A DNA stretch of 64,000 nucleotides from contig NZ_CP149928.1 in the NCBI RefSeq assembly GCF_037949285.1, positions 248,001-312,000 on the forward strand, in the 5' to 3' direction. The translations under genes and the position numbers were made by a program. The notes beneath the pieces were generated by a model. The model was given only the letters and a program-made list of their open reading frames with translations, had not been told where the DNA came from and ran no database searches. Of the stretch, positions 8,050-15,827 are shown piece by piece; the first letter of the stretch is position 1, and each line of letters opens with the position of its first letter. The stretch is from Thioclava sp. GXIMD4216 (GTDB lineage: Bacteria > Pseudomonadota > Alphaproteobacteria > Rhodobacterales > Rhodobacteraceae).

Positions 8050-9258
8050 ATGATGCAACAAATATCCAGCTCTCCGAAGCGAATCCGTCAGACCAATATT
8101 CTGGGGGCCTTGCAGGCCTTGCACGAGCACCGCTCGATGAGTCGCGCGGATCTGGCACGGCTCATGGGCCTGAACCGGTCCTCTTCGGGCAAGATCATTG
8201 GTGACATGATCGCGCGGGGGCTTGTCCGCGAGGTCCGCGCCACCGCCACGGCAGAGCCGCGCGCGCAGGCCGGGCGTCCGGGGATCTTGCTGGAGCTGAT
8301 CCCCGAGGCGCTTTGGGTTCTGGGGGTCGAGATTGGTGTCGAGCATATCACAACGGTGCAGGTCGATTTCACCGGCGCGCTGCGCCACTGCCGGACAGAG
8401 CCGTTCGAGGGGGACAGGGTTGGTCCGGCAGATGCGGTGCGCCAGTCGATCGCGCAATTACTTGAAGATTTCGATCCGGCTCTGATGGAGCGCTGTGCGG
8501 GGGTGGGGATCTCGGTTCCGGCCCAGCTGACCACCGAAGGCGACAGCCGCAAGGTCCGCTCGGCGGCCCTGCTGAAATGGGAAAATGTCGACCTGCGGGA
8601 ATTGGCGCTGTCCAGCCTTCCGGAATGTTTTCCAAAGACAATTCCGGTGGCCGTCGAAAATGACGCCAATGCATTTGCCATCGGCACGTCCTATTCTACC
8701 CCCGATGCGGCCAGTGGTGTCACCTTGTTTCTGCTCCTCGAAGCGGGGATTGGCGGCGGCCTTCTGGTCGAGGGAGAGTTGCTGCGGGGGGGGCATGGGC
8801 TGGCGGGCGAGATCGGCCATTTGCATATGCCTGACAGTGTGTTGAACCTGGAGCAAACGATCGGGCGCGCTGCGGTTCTGCGCCGCTTCCGAGAGGTTTC
8901 GGGGCTGGCAGAGGCGGATCTTGCGACATTGGAGCAGGAGGTGCGCGACAGGGTGCCCCGCGCCGTGGAGATCGCAGAGGACTGGGCGCGCGGTCTGGCT
9001 TGGGCGATCGTGCAGGCCAGCCGGTTGATCGATCCCAATCAGGTGGTGCTGGGGGGATCGCTGGCCTTGCTCTATCCATTGATTGCGGCGCGCGTGCTGG
9101 CCCATATTCGCGATCTGCAGGGCGAGGACTTTCCGGTTCCGGCGATTCATCTGAATGACAAGGCGATGGCCGGATCTGCATTCGGGGCGGCCTGTATGAT
9201 GCATAAGGCGATCTTCACAAATGCCGAAGAGCGCCCGGCCATTTTGCTAGACAGTTGA
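8050..9258 (+). CDS. ROK-family transcriptional repressor of the polyol regulon
   Basis: A 402-residue ROK (repressor, ORF, kinase) protein. The N-terminal winged helix (about residues 10-60, with MSRADLARLMGLNRSSSGKI) is followed by a sugar-kinase-like fold: VGISVPAQ, the acid in VENDANAFA, and GGGLLVEG. The cysteine zinc motif of Mlc/NagC (C-x-C-G-x2-G-C) is absent; the region after GEIGHLHMP has no Cys, as in other XylR-like members. The ATG at 8050 follows AAAGGGGA. A GTG at 7999 could extend the protein but has no ribosome site. It sits between the binding-protein gene and the permease operon, with operator-like dyads on both sides. Confidence 0.85.
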   Translation: MMQQISSSPKRIRQTNILGALQALHEHRSMSRADLARLMGLNRSSSGKIIGDMIARGLVREVRATATAEPRAQAGRPGILLELIPEALWVLGVEIGVEHITTVQVDFTGALRHCRTEPFEGDRVGPADAVRQSIAQLLEDFDPALMERCAGVGISVPAQLTTEGDSRKVRSAALLKWENVDLRELALSSLPECFPKTIPVAVENDANAFAIGTSYSTPDAASGVTLFLLLEAGIGGGLLVEGELLRGGHGLAGEIGHLHMPDSVLNLEQTIGRAAVLRRFREVSGLAEADLATLEQEVRDRVPRAVEIAEDWARGLAWAIVQASRLIDPNQVVLGGSLALLYPLIAARVLAHIRDLQGEDFPVPAIHLNDKAMAGSAFGAACMMHKAIFTNAEERPAILLDS

Positions 9259-9286
9259 AACGGAACGTTTTTTAGCATAAAAAATA

Positions 9287-9309
9287 TTTGTTGCTAAAAG
9301 ATGCAAATA
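9287..9309. promoter_or_regulatory. ROK-type operator, copy 2
   Basis: TTTGTTGC, 8 bases, GCAAATA: identical half-sites and spacer to copy 1. It overlaps a likely -10 (TATAGT) upstream of the permease operon, as expected of a repressor site. Confidence 0.65.
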
Positions 9310-9453
9310 TAGTCATGCTACGTCCCGCGAATGGAGGAATTCGCGAGGGGGGAAGGCCGGAGCGACAGATGCGTGGCATCTTGTCGGTCGGTGCGGCATG
9401 CAGAAATCGTCGACCCCTCTATCAGACAGATAAGCCTGAGGAGGACTGCCGCC

Positions 9454-9567
9454 ATGACAGCCTACGCCCCTTGCCATCGGCATTTCGGGTGTCGCGACCG
9501 GCGCGATATAAGATCTTGCTTCTATCCCGCGCGGCACTGGCGCATCCTTGCAGGAGGGATGCGCTAA
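9454..9567 (+). CDS. Possible 37-residue leader peptide upstream of the permease genes
   Basis: The short frame begins MTAYAPCHRHFGCRDRR and ends ILAGGMR. A strong AGGAGG lies about 11 bases before its ATG, and its stop is followed after one base by the permease ATG. The composition is odd (many Cys, His, Arg), with no known relative. It may be a translated leader that couples to the permease start, or chance. Confidence 0.25.
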   Translation: MTAYAPCHRHFGCRDRRDIRSCFYPARHWRILAGGMR

Positions 9568-9568
9568 G

Positions 9569-10441
9569 ATGGCCACGAAGCATTCCCGCGCCGCTGCGAG
9601 GTTGATGATTTCTCCTGCCGTTATTCTTCTTCTCGGCTGGATGATCGTCCCTCTGGCGATGACGCTCTACTTCTCCTTCCTGCGATACAACCTTCTCATG
9701 CCCGGCATGGAAGAATGGACAGGCTTCCTCAATTACGAGTTCTTTGTCACGGATCCTGCCTTTATCACGGCGCTGCTTAACACCGTGTTACTGGTGGTGG
9801 GGGTTCTGGCAATCACCATCGTGGGGGGCATTCTTCTGGCGCTGCTGCTGGACCAGCCCTTCTTCGGGCAGGGGATCGTGCGCATTCTGGTGATCGCGCC
9901 GTTCTTCGTGATGCCCACCGTCTCGGCGCTGGTGTGGAAGAACATGTTCCTCAATCCGGTCAACGGGCTGTTTGCGCATATCGCGCATCTCTTCGGGCTT
10001 CCGGCCTATGATTTTCTGGCTCAGGCGCCGCTGGCCTCGATCATCGGGATCGTCTCGTGGCAATGGCTGCCCTTTGCGACGCTGATCCTGCTGACGGCCC
10101 TGCAATCGCTTGATCAGGAACAGCTGGAAGCGGCCGAGATGGACGGGGCCTCGAAACTGGCGCGGTTTTTCTACATCATGCTGCCGCACCTGTCGCGGGC
10201 GATCACCGTGGTGATCCTGATCCAGACCATCTTCCTGCTGTCGATCTTTGCCGAGATCCTGGTAACCACCAATGGCGGTCCGGGCGTGGCCTCGACCAAC
10301 CTGACCTATATGATCTATGTGCAGTCGCTGCTGCAATTCGATGTCGGCGGCGGCTCGGCGGGCGGTGTCATCGCGATCATTCTGGCCAATATCGTTGCGA
10401 TCTTCCTGATGCGGATGATCGGCAAGAATCTGGAGGCCTGA
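9569..10441 (+). CDS. Sugar-alcohol ABC transporter permease, MalF type (SmoF-like)
   Basis: A 290-residue inner-membrane protein with six predicted membrane spans, the first at about residues 17-40. The EAA loop that docks on the ATPase is EAAEMDGAS followed by a Leu-Pro. It belongs to the MalF/UgpA class of carbohydrate importer permeases. The start at 9569 is preceded by CAGGAGGG at a slightly long spacing. It pairs with the next gene (one base apart) and the ATPase downstream, and with the binding protein encoded beyond the ROK gene. Confidence 0.87.
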   Translation: MATKHSRAAARLMISPAVILLLGWMIVPLAMTLYFSFLRYNLLMPGMEEWTGFLNYEFFVTDPAFITALLNTVLLVVGVLAITIVGGILLALLLDQPFFGQGIVRILVIAPFFVMPTVSALVWKNMFLNPVNGLFAHIAHLFGLPAYDFLAQAPLASIIGIVSWQWLPFATLILLTALQSLDQEQLEAAEMDGASKLARFFYIMLPHLSRAITVVILIQTIFLLSIFAEILVTTNGGPGVASTNLTYMIYVQSLLQFDVGGGSAGGVIAIILANIVAIFLMRMIGKNLEA

Positions 10442-10442
10442 G

Positions 10443-11273
10443 ATGTCCCGTATCGTCACTCCCCGCCGCAAGGCGCTGACCACCGTGCTTGCCTGGGCTG
10501 TGGGCATTGCGATCTTCTTCCCGATCCTGTGGATCTTCATCCTGTCGTTCAAGACGGAAGGGAATGCGATCGCCTCGCCGCTCAAGGTGCTCTTCTCGGG
10601 CTGGACGCTGGAAAGCTACCATACCGTGCTCGAACGCTCGAACTACCCGCTATTCTTCATGAATTCGGTCATCATCTCGGTCGGTTCGACCCTGCTGGCG
10701 CTGATCATCGCGGTGCCCGCCGCCTGGGCGATGGCCTTTGTGCCGGGCCGTCGGACCAAGGATATCCTGATGTGGATGCTGTCCACCAAGATGCTGCCGC
10801 CGGTGGGGGTTCTGGTGCCGATCTACCTGATCTTCCGCGATCTGGGACTGCTGGACAGCCGCATCGGTCTGGTCGTCGTGCTGACGCTGATCAACCTGCC
10901 GATCATCGTCTGGATGCTGTTCACCTATTTCAAGGAGATCCCCGGCGAGATCCTGGAGGCGGCGCGCATGGATGGCGCGGGGCTGAAGGAAGAGGTGCTT
11001 TACGTGCTGACGCCGATGGCGGTCCCGGGCATGGCCTCGACGGTGCTGCTCAACATCATCCTCGCCTGGAACGAGGCCTTCTGGACGCTCAACCTCACGG
11101 CTTCCAAAGCCGCGCCGCTGACGCAGTTCATCGCCTCCTATTCCTCGCCCGAGGGCCTCTTCTACGCAAAACTCTCTGCCGCCTCGATCATGGCCATCGC
11201 GCCGATCCTGATCATGGGCTGGTTCAGCCAGAAACAACTTGTCCGCGGCCTGACCTTCGGCGCGGTGAAATAA
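10443..11273 (+). CDS. Sugar-alcohol ABC transporter permease, MalG type (SmoG-like)
   Basis: A 276-residue permease with six spans, an N-terminal anchor at about 15-35, and the MalG-class EAA loop EAARMDGAG. It is the second half of the heterodimeric channel. Its ATG is one base after the stop of the partner permease (TGAGATG), so it is translationally coupled. The length and the conserved TKMLPPVGVLVPIYL segment agree with SmoG/MtlG. Confidence 0.87.
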   Translation: MSRIVTPRRKALTTVLAWAVGIAIFFPILWIFILSFKTEGNAIASPLKVLFSGWTLESYHTVLERSNYPLFFMNSVIISVGSTLLALIIAVPAAWAMAFVPGRRTKDILMWMLSTKMLPPVGVLVPIYLIFRDLGLLDSRIGLVVVLTLINLPIIVWMLFTYFKEIPGEILEAARMDGAGLKEEVLYVLTPMAVPGMASTVLLNIILAWNEAFWTLNLTASKAAPLTQFIASYSSPEGLFYAKLSAASIMAIAPILIMGWFSQKQLVRGLTFGAVK

Positions 11274-11284
11274 GGACATAAGTC

Positions 11285-12292
11285 ATGGGACAAATCACTC
11301 TGAAGGGCGTGCGCAAGACCTTTGGCGAAGTCGAAGTCATTCCGCCGCTGGATCTGGATATCAAGGACGGCGAATTCGTGGTCTTCGTGGGCCCGTCGGG
11401 CTGCGGCAAATCCACCCTGCTGCGTCTGATCGCGGGGCTCGAGGATCTTTCGGGCGGGCAGATCATGATCGACGGCACGGATGCCACCGAGGCCCCCCCC
11501 GCCAAGCGCGGCCTCGCGATGGTGTTCCAGAGCTACGCGCTTTACCCGCATATGTCGGTGAAGAAAAACATCGCCTTCCCGATGAAGATGGCCGGTGTGC
11601 CCACCGACGAGCAAGAGCGCCGCATCGCATCGGCGGCCGAGGCGCTCAACCTCACCGATTACCTGCACCGCAAGCCCGGCCAGCTCTCGGGCGGCCAGCG
11701 CCAGCGGGTGGCCATCGGGCGGGCTATCGTGCGCGAACCGGCCGCCTTCCTGTTTGACGAGCCGCTCTCGAACCTTGACGCGGCGTTGCGGGTGAACATG
11801 CGCCTCGAGATCTCGGAGCTGCATCAGAAGCTCAAGACCACGATGATCTATGTGACCCATGATCAGGTCGAGGCGATGACCATGGCCGACAAGATCGTGG
11901 TGCTGCGCGCAGGCCGCATCGAGCAGGTGGGCAGCCCGCTCGATCTCTACCGCAACCCCGATAACCGCTTTGTCGCGGGCTTCATCGGCAGCCCCAAGAT
12001 GAACTTCATCGAAGGCGAGCGCGCCGCGGCCCGCGGGGCCCATGCCATCGGCATCCGCCCCGAGCATATCGACCTCTCGACCACGCCGGTCGACGGCGCG
12101 ATCGAGGGTCTGGTTGGCGTCTCCGAGCACCTTGGTTCGGACACCTATGCCCATGTGCAGGTCGAAGGCATCGGCCAGTTCAACGTCCGCGTCTCGGGCG
12201 AGGTCGATGTCCATGCCGGCGACACCGTCTGGCTCACCCCCCAAGAGCATAACATCCACCGCTTCGACGAAAACGGTAAAGCGATCCGGTAA
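11285..12292 (+). CDS. Sugar ABC transporter ATP-binding protein, MalK type (SmoK-like)
   Basis: A 335-residue CUT1-family ATPase. Walker A is GPSGCGKST (about 37-45), the signature is LSGGQRQR, Walker B is [11 protein letters not shown], and the switch His is in [10 protein letters not shown]-terminal TOBE-type regulatory domain (about 240-335) is present, including GIRPEHIDL. It energises the two permeases just upstream. The gap after this gene holds a strong inverted repeat before the catabolic genes. Confidence 0.9.
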   Translation: MGQITLKGVRKTFGEVEVIPPLDLDIKDGEFVVFVGPSGCGKSTLLRLIAGLEDLSGGQIMIDGTDATEAPPAKRGLAMVFQSYALYPHMSVKKNIAFPMKMAGVPTDEQERRIASAAEALNLTDYLHRKPGQLSGGQRQRVAIGRAIVREPAAFLFDEPLSNLDAALRVNMRLEISELHQKLKTTMIYVTHDQVEAMTMADKIVVLRAGRIEQVGSPLDLYRNPDNRFVAGFIGSPKMNFIEGERAAARGAHAIGIRPEHIDLSTTPVDGAIEGLVGVSEHLGSDTYAHVQVEGIGQFNVRVSGEVDVHAGDTVWLTPQEHNIHRFDENGKAIR

Positions 12293-12315
12293 ACGTATCG
12301 CCTTACGGAAAACAT

Positions 12316-12348
12316 GCATATGCCGTTTGCAACAAAACCGGCATATGC
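12316..12348 (+). repeat. Inverted repeat between transporter and catabolic genes
   Basis: The perfect 10-base arms GCATATGCCG and CGGCATATGC flank a 13-base loop that contains GCAACAAA, the reverse of the operator half-site. A third, looser GCATATGCC copy follows at 12375-12383. There is no T-run, so it is more likely a processing or stabilising hairpin than a full terminator. Confidence 0.6.
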
Positions 12349-12419
12349 GTCGTGCTGCCTGATCTTTAGAAAGCGCATATGCCAGGTTTCTGGCAAAAAT
12401 TTTCCGATCCTCTTTCTTA

Positions 12420-12442
12420 TTTGTTGCTAGAAGAAACAAAAA
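12420..12442. promoter_or_regulatory. ROK-type operator, copy 3 (one half degenerate)
   Basis: TTTGTTGC, 8 bases, then ACAAAAA in place of GCAAATA. It has the same left half and spacer as copies 1 and 2, about 45 bases upstream of the epimerase start, and suggests that the catabolic genes have their own regulated promoter. Confidence 0.55.
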
Positions 12443-12486
12443 GAGGCACAACCTGTTCTGACATGTGATTCAGGGAGGCACTGAAC

Positions 12487-13371
12487 ATGAGACGACTTGG
12501 TATCCACTCTTTCGTATGGACCAACGGCCAGACCCAAGAAGGGCTGGAAATGGCGCTTGATAAGACAGCCGAGCATGGCTACCGCATGATCGAATTCGCC
12601 TATCTGCGCCCCGAACTCTTCGATCTGGACCGGTTGGCCCGGAAGGCGAAGGCGCTGGATGTCGATATCGTGGTGACGATGGGCCTGCCTGCGGCGGCAG
12701 ATGTCTCCAGTGACGACAAGGCGGTTGTGGCCAAAGGCCGTCAGCTTCTGTCCGATGCGGTCAAGGCGGTGCGCGATATCGGTGGCATCCGTCTGGGTGG
12801 TATCCTTTACTCGATGCATGGCAAATATGACAGCATGCCGACCCGCACCGGCTGGATGCATAGCGCCGAGTCCATCGCGGCCACTGCCGAGATCGCCAAG
12901 GATTGCGGTGTCGAGATCGCGCTTGAAGTGGTCAACCGCTTTGAATCGAACCTTCTCAATACCACGGCACAGGGTCTGCAGTTCATCAAGGATACGGGCC
13001 GCGATGACGTGTTCCTGCATCTGGATTCCTTCCACGCCAATATCGAGGAAGCCGACCCCGCTGCCGCGATCCGCATGGCGGGTGACAAATGCACCTATTA
13101 CCATTTCAACGAGAACTATCGCGGTTTCCTCGGCACCGGCACGATCGACTTCGCGTCGATCTTCAGCGCCCTTGTCGATATCAACTACGACCGCGACATC
13201 GTGTTCGAAAGCTTCTCCAGCGCAATCGTCGACGAGAGCCTGTCGCGCACCTGCGGGATCTGGCGCGATACGTGGACCGATAACAACCCGCTGGCCGCGC
13301 ATGCCAAGCAGTTCATCGAGCAACGTTGGGCCGAGGCGCAGCGCAAGCGCGAGGTCAATATCACGGCGTAA
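12487..13371 (+). CDS. Ketose 3-epimerase-like TIM-barrel protein (tagatose/psicose 3-epimerase family)
   Basis: A 294-residue member of the xylose-isomerase-like TIM barrels. The four metal ligands of the D-tagatose/D-psicose 3-epimerase group are in place: Glu147 in ALEVVNRFE, Asp180 in HLDSFH, His206 in YYHFNEN and Glu241 in VFESFS. The family inverts C3 of free ketoses (D-fructose/D-psicose, D-tagatose/D-sorbose, or L-forms). The start follows AGGGAGG. It heads the catabolic half of the island, followed by kinase, GatZ-like and dehydrogenase genes, which fits ketose interconversion after polyol oxidation. The exact sugar is not decidable. Confidence 0.8.
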   Translation: MRRLGIHSFVWTNGQTQEGLEMALDKTAEHGYRMIEFAYLRPELFDLDRLARKAKALDVDIVVTMGLPAAADVSSDDKAVVAKGRQLLSDAVKAVRDIGGIRLGGILYSMHGKYDSMPTRTGWMHSAESIAATAEIAKDCGVEIALEVVNRFESNLLNTTAQGLQFIKDTGRDDVFLHLDSFHANIEEADPAAAIRMAGDKCTYYHFNENYRGFLGTGTIDFASIFSALVDINYDRDIVFESFSSAIVDESLSRTCGIWRDTWTDNNPLAAHAKQFIEQRWAEAQRKREVNITA

Positions 13372-13443
13372 GGCCGTCGGGACCGTCGGAACAGGGCAGG
13401 GGCTTCGGGCCTTGCCCGTTCTTCGCACAGGAGGAGCTATGCG

Positions 13444-14427
13444 ATGAACAATTCTCATCTTGCGCCCGATGCTTTGGGGCCGACCCTTTGTATCGGCGAG
13501 ATATTGGTGGAAATCGTGGCGACCATGCCGGGGGAGGGGTTTCGCAACGCCCTGCCGCTGATCGGCCCGTTTCCCAGTGGCGCACCGGCGATTTTCATCG
13601 ACCAGTGCGGGCGTATCGGCGGGCAGGCCGCAATGATCGGCGCGGTCGGTCGCGATGATTTCGGTCAGGTCAATATCGACCGGCTGGTCCGCGATGGCGT
13701 CGATGTCTCGGGGATCGCGATCGATCCCGATTATCCCACGGGCAGTGCCTTCGTGCGGTATCGCGAGGATGGATCGCGCGATTTCGTTTTCAATATCGAA
13801 CGCTCGGCTGCGGCGCGTTTCGGCTGGACGCCTGCGGTTGCGACGCTGGCCGCGCGGGCGGGACATCTGCATGTCATGGGGTCGGCCCTGTCGATTTCCG
13901 GCGCGTGGGAGGTGATCCGGCAGGTGCTGGCGCAGGTCAAGGCGCGCGGTGGCACCCTGTCGCTCGACCCGAACCTGCGCAAAGAGCTGACACAGGACGT
14001 CGAAACGCGCGAACGCTTCCTGTGGCTGGTGGGGCAGGCCGACCTGCTTCTGCCCTCGGGCGAGGAGCTGGAAGATGCGGCGGGCGTGGCCGGAGAGGAG
14101 GCCGCTCTTGCCGCCCTGTTCGCGCGGGGCATCAAGGAGATCGTGCTCAAACGCGGCGAGGCAGGGGCAAGCTGCTTCCTGTCCGATGGCCGCCGCATCG
14201 ATGCGCCGTCTTTCGTGGTCGATGCGGTCGATCCCACAGGGGCGGGCGACTGTTTCGGTGGGGCCTATCTGACCTGCCGCAGGCTCGGCCAGCCTGTGGA
14301 GAGTGCGCTTGACTATGGCTGTGCCGCAGGTGCGCGCAATGCCACTCTGCGCGGCCCGATGGAGGGCGCAGGCACCCGCGAGGAGCTGGATGCCTTTATC
14401 GCAACCACCCAAAGGAGAGCATCATGA
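13444..14427 (+). CDS. PfkB-family sugar kinase (tagatose/fructose kinase candidate)
   Basis: A 327-residue ribokinase-fold kinase. The PfkB signature near the C-terminus is DPTGAGDCFGGAY, with catalytic Asp269; the N-terminal GG-type motif is CGRIGGQAAMIGAVGRD. Such enzymes phosphorylate a sugar hydroxymethyl group with ATP. The start has AGGAGGAG upstream. The last bases overlap the next start by 4 (ATGA), so kinase and GatZ-like protein are made together. The setting suggests a free ketose such as D-tagatose or D-fructose as substrate; D-tagatose kinases in comparable Agrobacterium loci belong to this family. Confidence 0.85.
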   Translation: MNNSHLAPDALGPTLCIGEILVEIVATMPGEGFRNALPLIGPFPSGAPAIFIDQCGRIGGQAAMIGAVGRDDFGQVNIDRLVRDGVDVSGIAIDPDYPTGSAFVRYREDGSRDFVFNIERSAAARFGWTPAVATLAARAGHLHVMGSALSISGAWEVIRQVLAQVKARGGTLSLDPNLRKELTQDVETRERFLWLVGQADLLLPSGEELEDAAGVAGEEAALAALFARGIKEIVLKRGEAGASCFLSDGRRIDAPSFVVDAVDPTGAGDCFGGAYLTCRRLGQPVESALDYGCAAGARNATLRGPMEGAGTREELDAFIATTQRRAS

Positions 14428-15692
14428 ATGTCATGCTGCAAGATCTGGCCCCGTCGCGGGCGGCGGGACATCCGGTCGGAATAAGCTCGATCTGTTCGGC
14501 CCATCCTGTTGTTCTGCGCGCGGCCCTGCGTCATGGCGCGCGGACGCGGGCGACGGTTCTCATCGAGGCGACCTGCAATCAGGTCAATCATCTTGGCGGC
14601 TATACCGGTATGACACCGGCGGATTTCGCCGAAATGGTCTACCGGATTGCCGCCGAGGAAAACTGCCCCGAGGATCTGATCCTGTTGGGGGGGGACCATC
14701 TTGGCCCCAATCCGTGGCGCGACCAAGACGCGGAAACCGCGATGGCCGAAGCCGAGAAGATGGTGGCGGCCTATGTGGAGGCGGGCTTCCGCAAGATCCA
14801 TCTGGACGCCTCTATGGGCTGTCGCGGCGAACCCGTCGCGCTGGATGACCATCAGACGGCGGATCGGGCCGCGCGTCTGGCGGCTGTGGCCGAAAGAACC
14901 GCGTCGGGTGCGGCGGGGCCGATGCCCCTTTATGTGATCGGCACGGAGGTTCCGCCTCCCGGTGGTGCCGATCACGCGCTGGAGGCCATCACCCCCACCG
15001 CGCCCGACGCGGCCAAGACGACCTTGGCCGTCCACCGCGAAATCTTCGCCGCCCGTGGTCTGGACGCGGCCCTGTCGCGCGTGATCGCGATTGTGGTGCA
15101 GCCGGGGGTGGAATTTGGCAATCATAACGTCATCGCCTATGACCCCGCACCGGCGAGGCCGCTGATCGATGTCCTGCCGGCGCTGGACGGGCTGGTTTTC
15201 GAGGCCCATTCGACCGATTATCAGGGGACCGCGCCCTTGGCACAACTGGTGCAGGACGGCTTTGCTATCCTGAAAGTCGGGCCGGAGCTGACCTTTGCGC
15301 TGCGCGAGGCGCTATATGCGCTGGATCTGATCGCCTCGGATCTGCTGCCCGACTATGGCGCGCGGCCTCTGAAAGTGGCGCTTGAGGCGCTGATGTTGGA
15401 AAAACCCGCTAACTGGGCGCGTCATTACGGCGGCAATGCGGCCGAGCAGGGTGTCTTGCGGCATTATTCGCTGTCGGATCGTATCCGCTATTACTGGGCC
15501 GAGCCGCAGGCACAGGCCGCTGTTGCCGCCCTTCTCGAGGCGCTGCAGGGGCAGGTCGTGCCATTGCCGCTGATGTGGCAGCACCTGCCTGCCGCGACAG
15601 CTTTTGCCGATAGGCCGCTCGACCCCGAGGCCCTGCTTCTCTGGCGGGTCGAAGAGGTGATCCGCAGCTATCATACGGCCTGTGCCGTTTGA
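14424..15692 (+). CDS. GatZ/KbaZ-family protein, possible D-tagatose-6-phosphate 4-epimerase
   Basis: A 422-residue protein of the GatZ/KbaZ family (barrel fold). Recognisable blocks are GISSICSAHPVVLRAAL, IEATCNQVNHLGGYTGM, LGGDHLGPNPW, HLDASMGC, VQPGVEFG and FEAHSTDYQ. In enterobacteria GatZ/KbaZ is the non-catalytic partner of tagatose-bisphosphate aldolase (GatY/KbaY). No GatY/KbaY gene is in this cluster. A relative in Agrobacterium fabrum is D-tagatose-6-phosphate 4-epimerase (EC 5.1.3.40), giving fructose 6-phosphate, and that role fits the neighbouring kinase better. The function is inferred from context. Confidence 0.82.
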   Translation: MNVMLQDLAPSRAAGHPVGISSICSAHPVVLRAALRHGARTRATVLIEATCNQVNHLGGYTGMTPADFAEMVYRIAAEENCPEDLILLGGDHLGPNPWRDQDAETAMAEAEKMVAAYVEAGFRKIHLDASMGCRGEPVALDDHQTADRAARLAAVAERTASGAAGPMPLYVIGTEVPPPGGADHALEAITPTAPDAAKTTLAVHREIFAARGLDAALSRVIAIVVQPGVEFGNHNVIAYDPAPARPLIDVLPALDGLVFEAHSTDYQGTAPLAQLVQDGFAILKVGPELTFALREALYALDLIASDLLPDYGARPLKVALEALMLEKPANWARHYGGNAAEQGVLRHYSLSDRIRYYWAEPQAQAAVAALLEALQGQVVPLPLMWQHLPAATAFADRPLDPEALLLWRVEEVIRSYHTACAV

Positions 15693-15827
15693 GGCCTGCC
15701 CGCTGCACGGCGCGCAAACGGGCGCCGCGCGGGGCTTTGTCATTTGCACAGGCACGGGGCTTGTGCCAACACCGCTTGATCCGCGTCCCGATCGGGGCGG
15801 AAAGGGAAAAACGTGGAGGAGATGAAG

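Larger units (their letters stand above)
9259..9568 (+). promoter_or_regulatory. Promoter and structured leader of the permease operon
   Basis: The region holds operator copy 2, a TATAGT -10-like hexamer at 9308-9313 overlapping it, then two hairpins: CGCGAAT/ATTCGCG around 9325-9345 with GGAGG in its loop, and CGACA/TGTCG with an ATGC/GCAT inner stem around 9361-9385. A 37-codon open frame (9454-9567) with AGGAGG before it ends one base before the smoF-like start. Confidence 0.5.

Noticed and set aside
12427..14412. Long minus-strand open frame opposite the epimerase and kinase genes
   Set aside because: It covers two well-supported plus-strand genes. Its translation is rich in Arg, His and Asp without domains, as expected of an antisense frame in GC-rich DNA.
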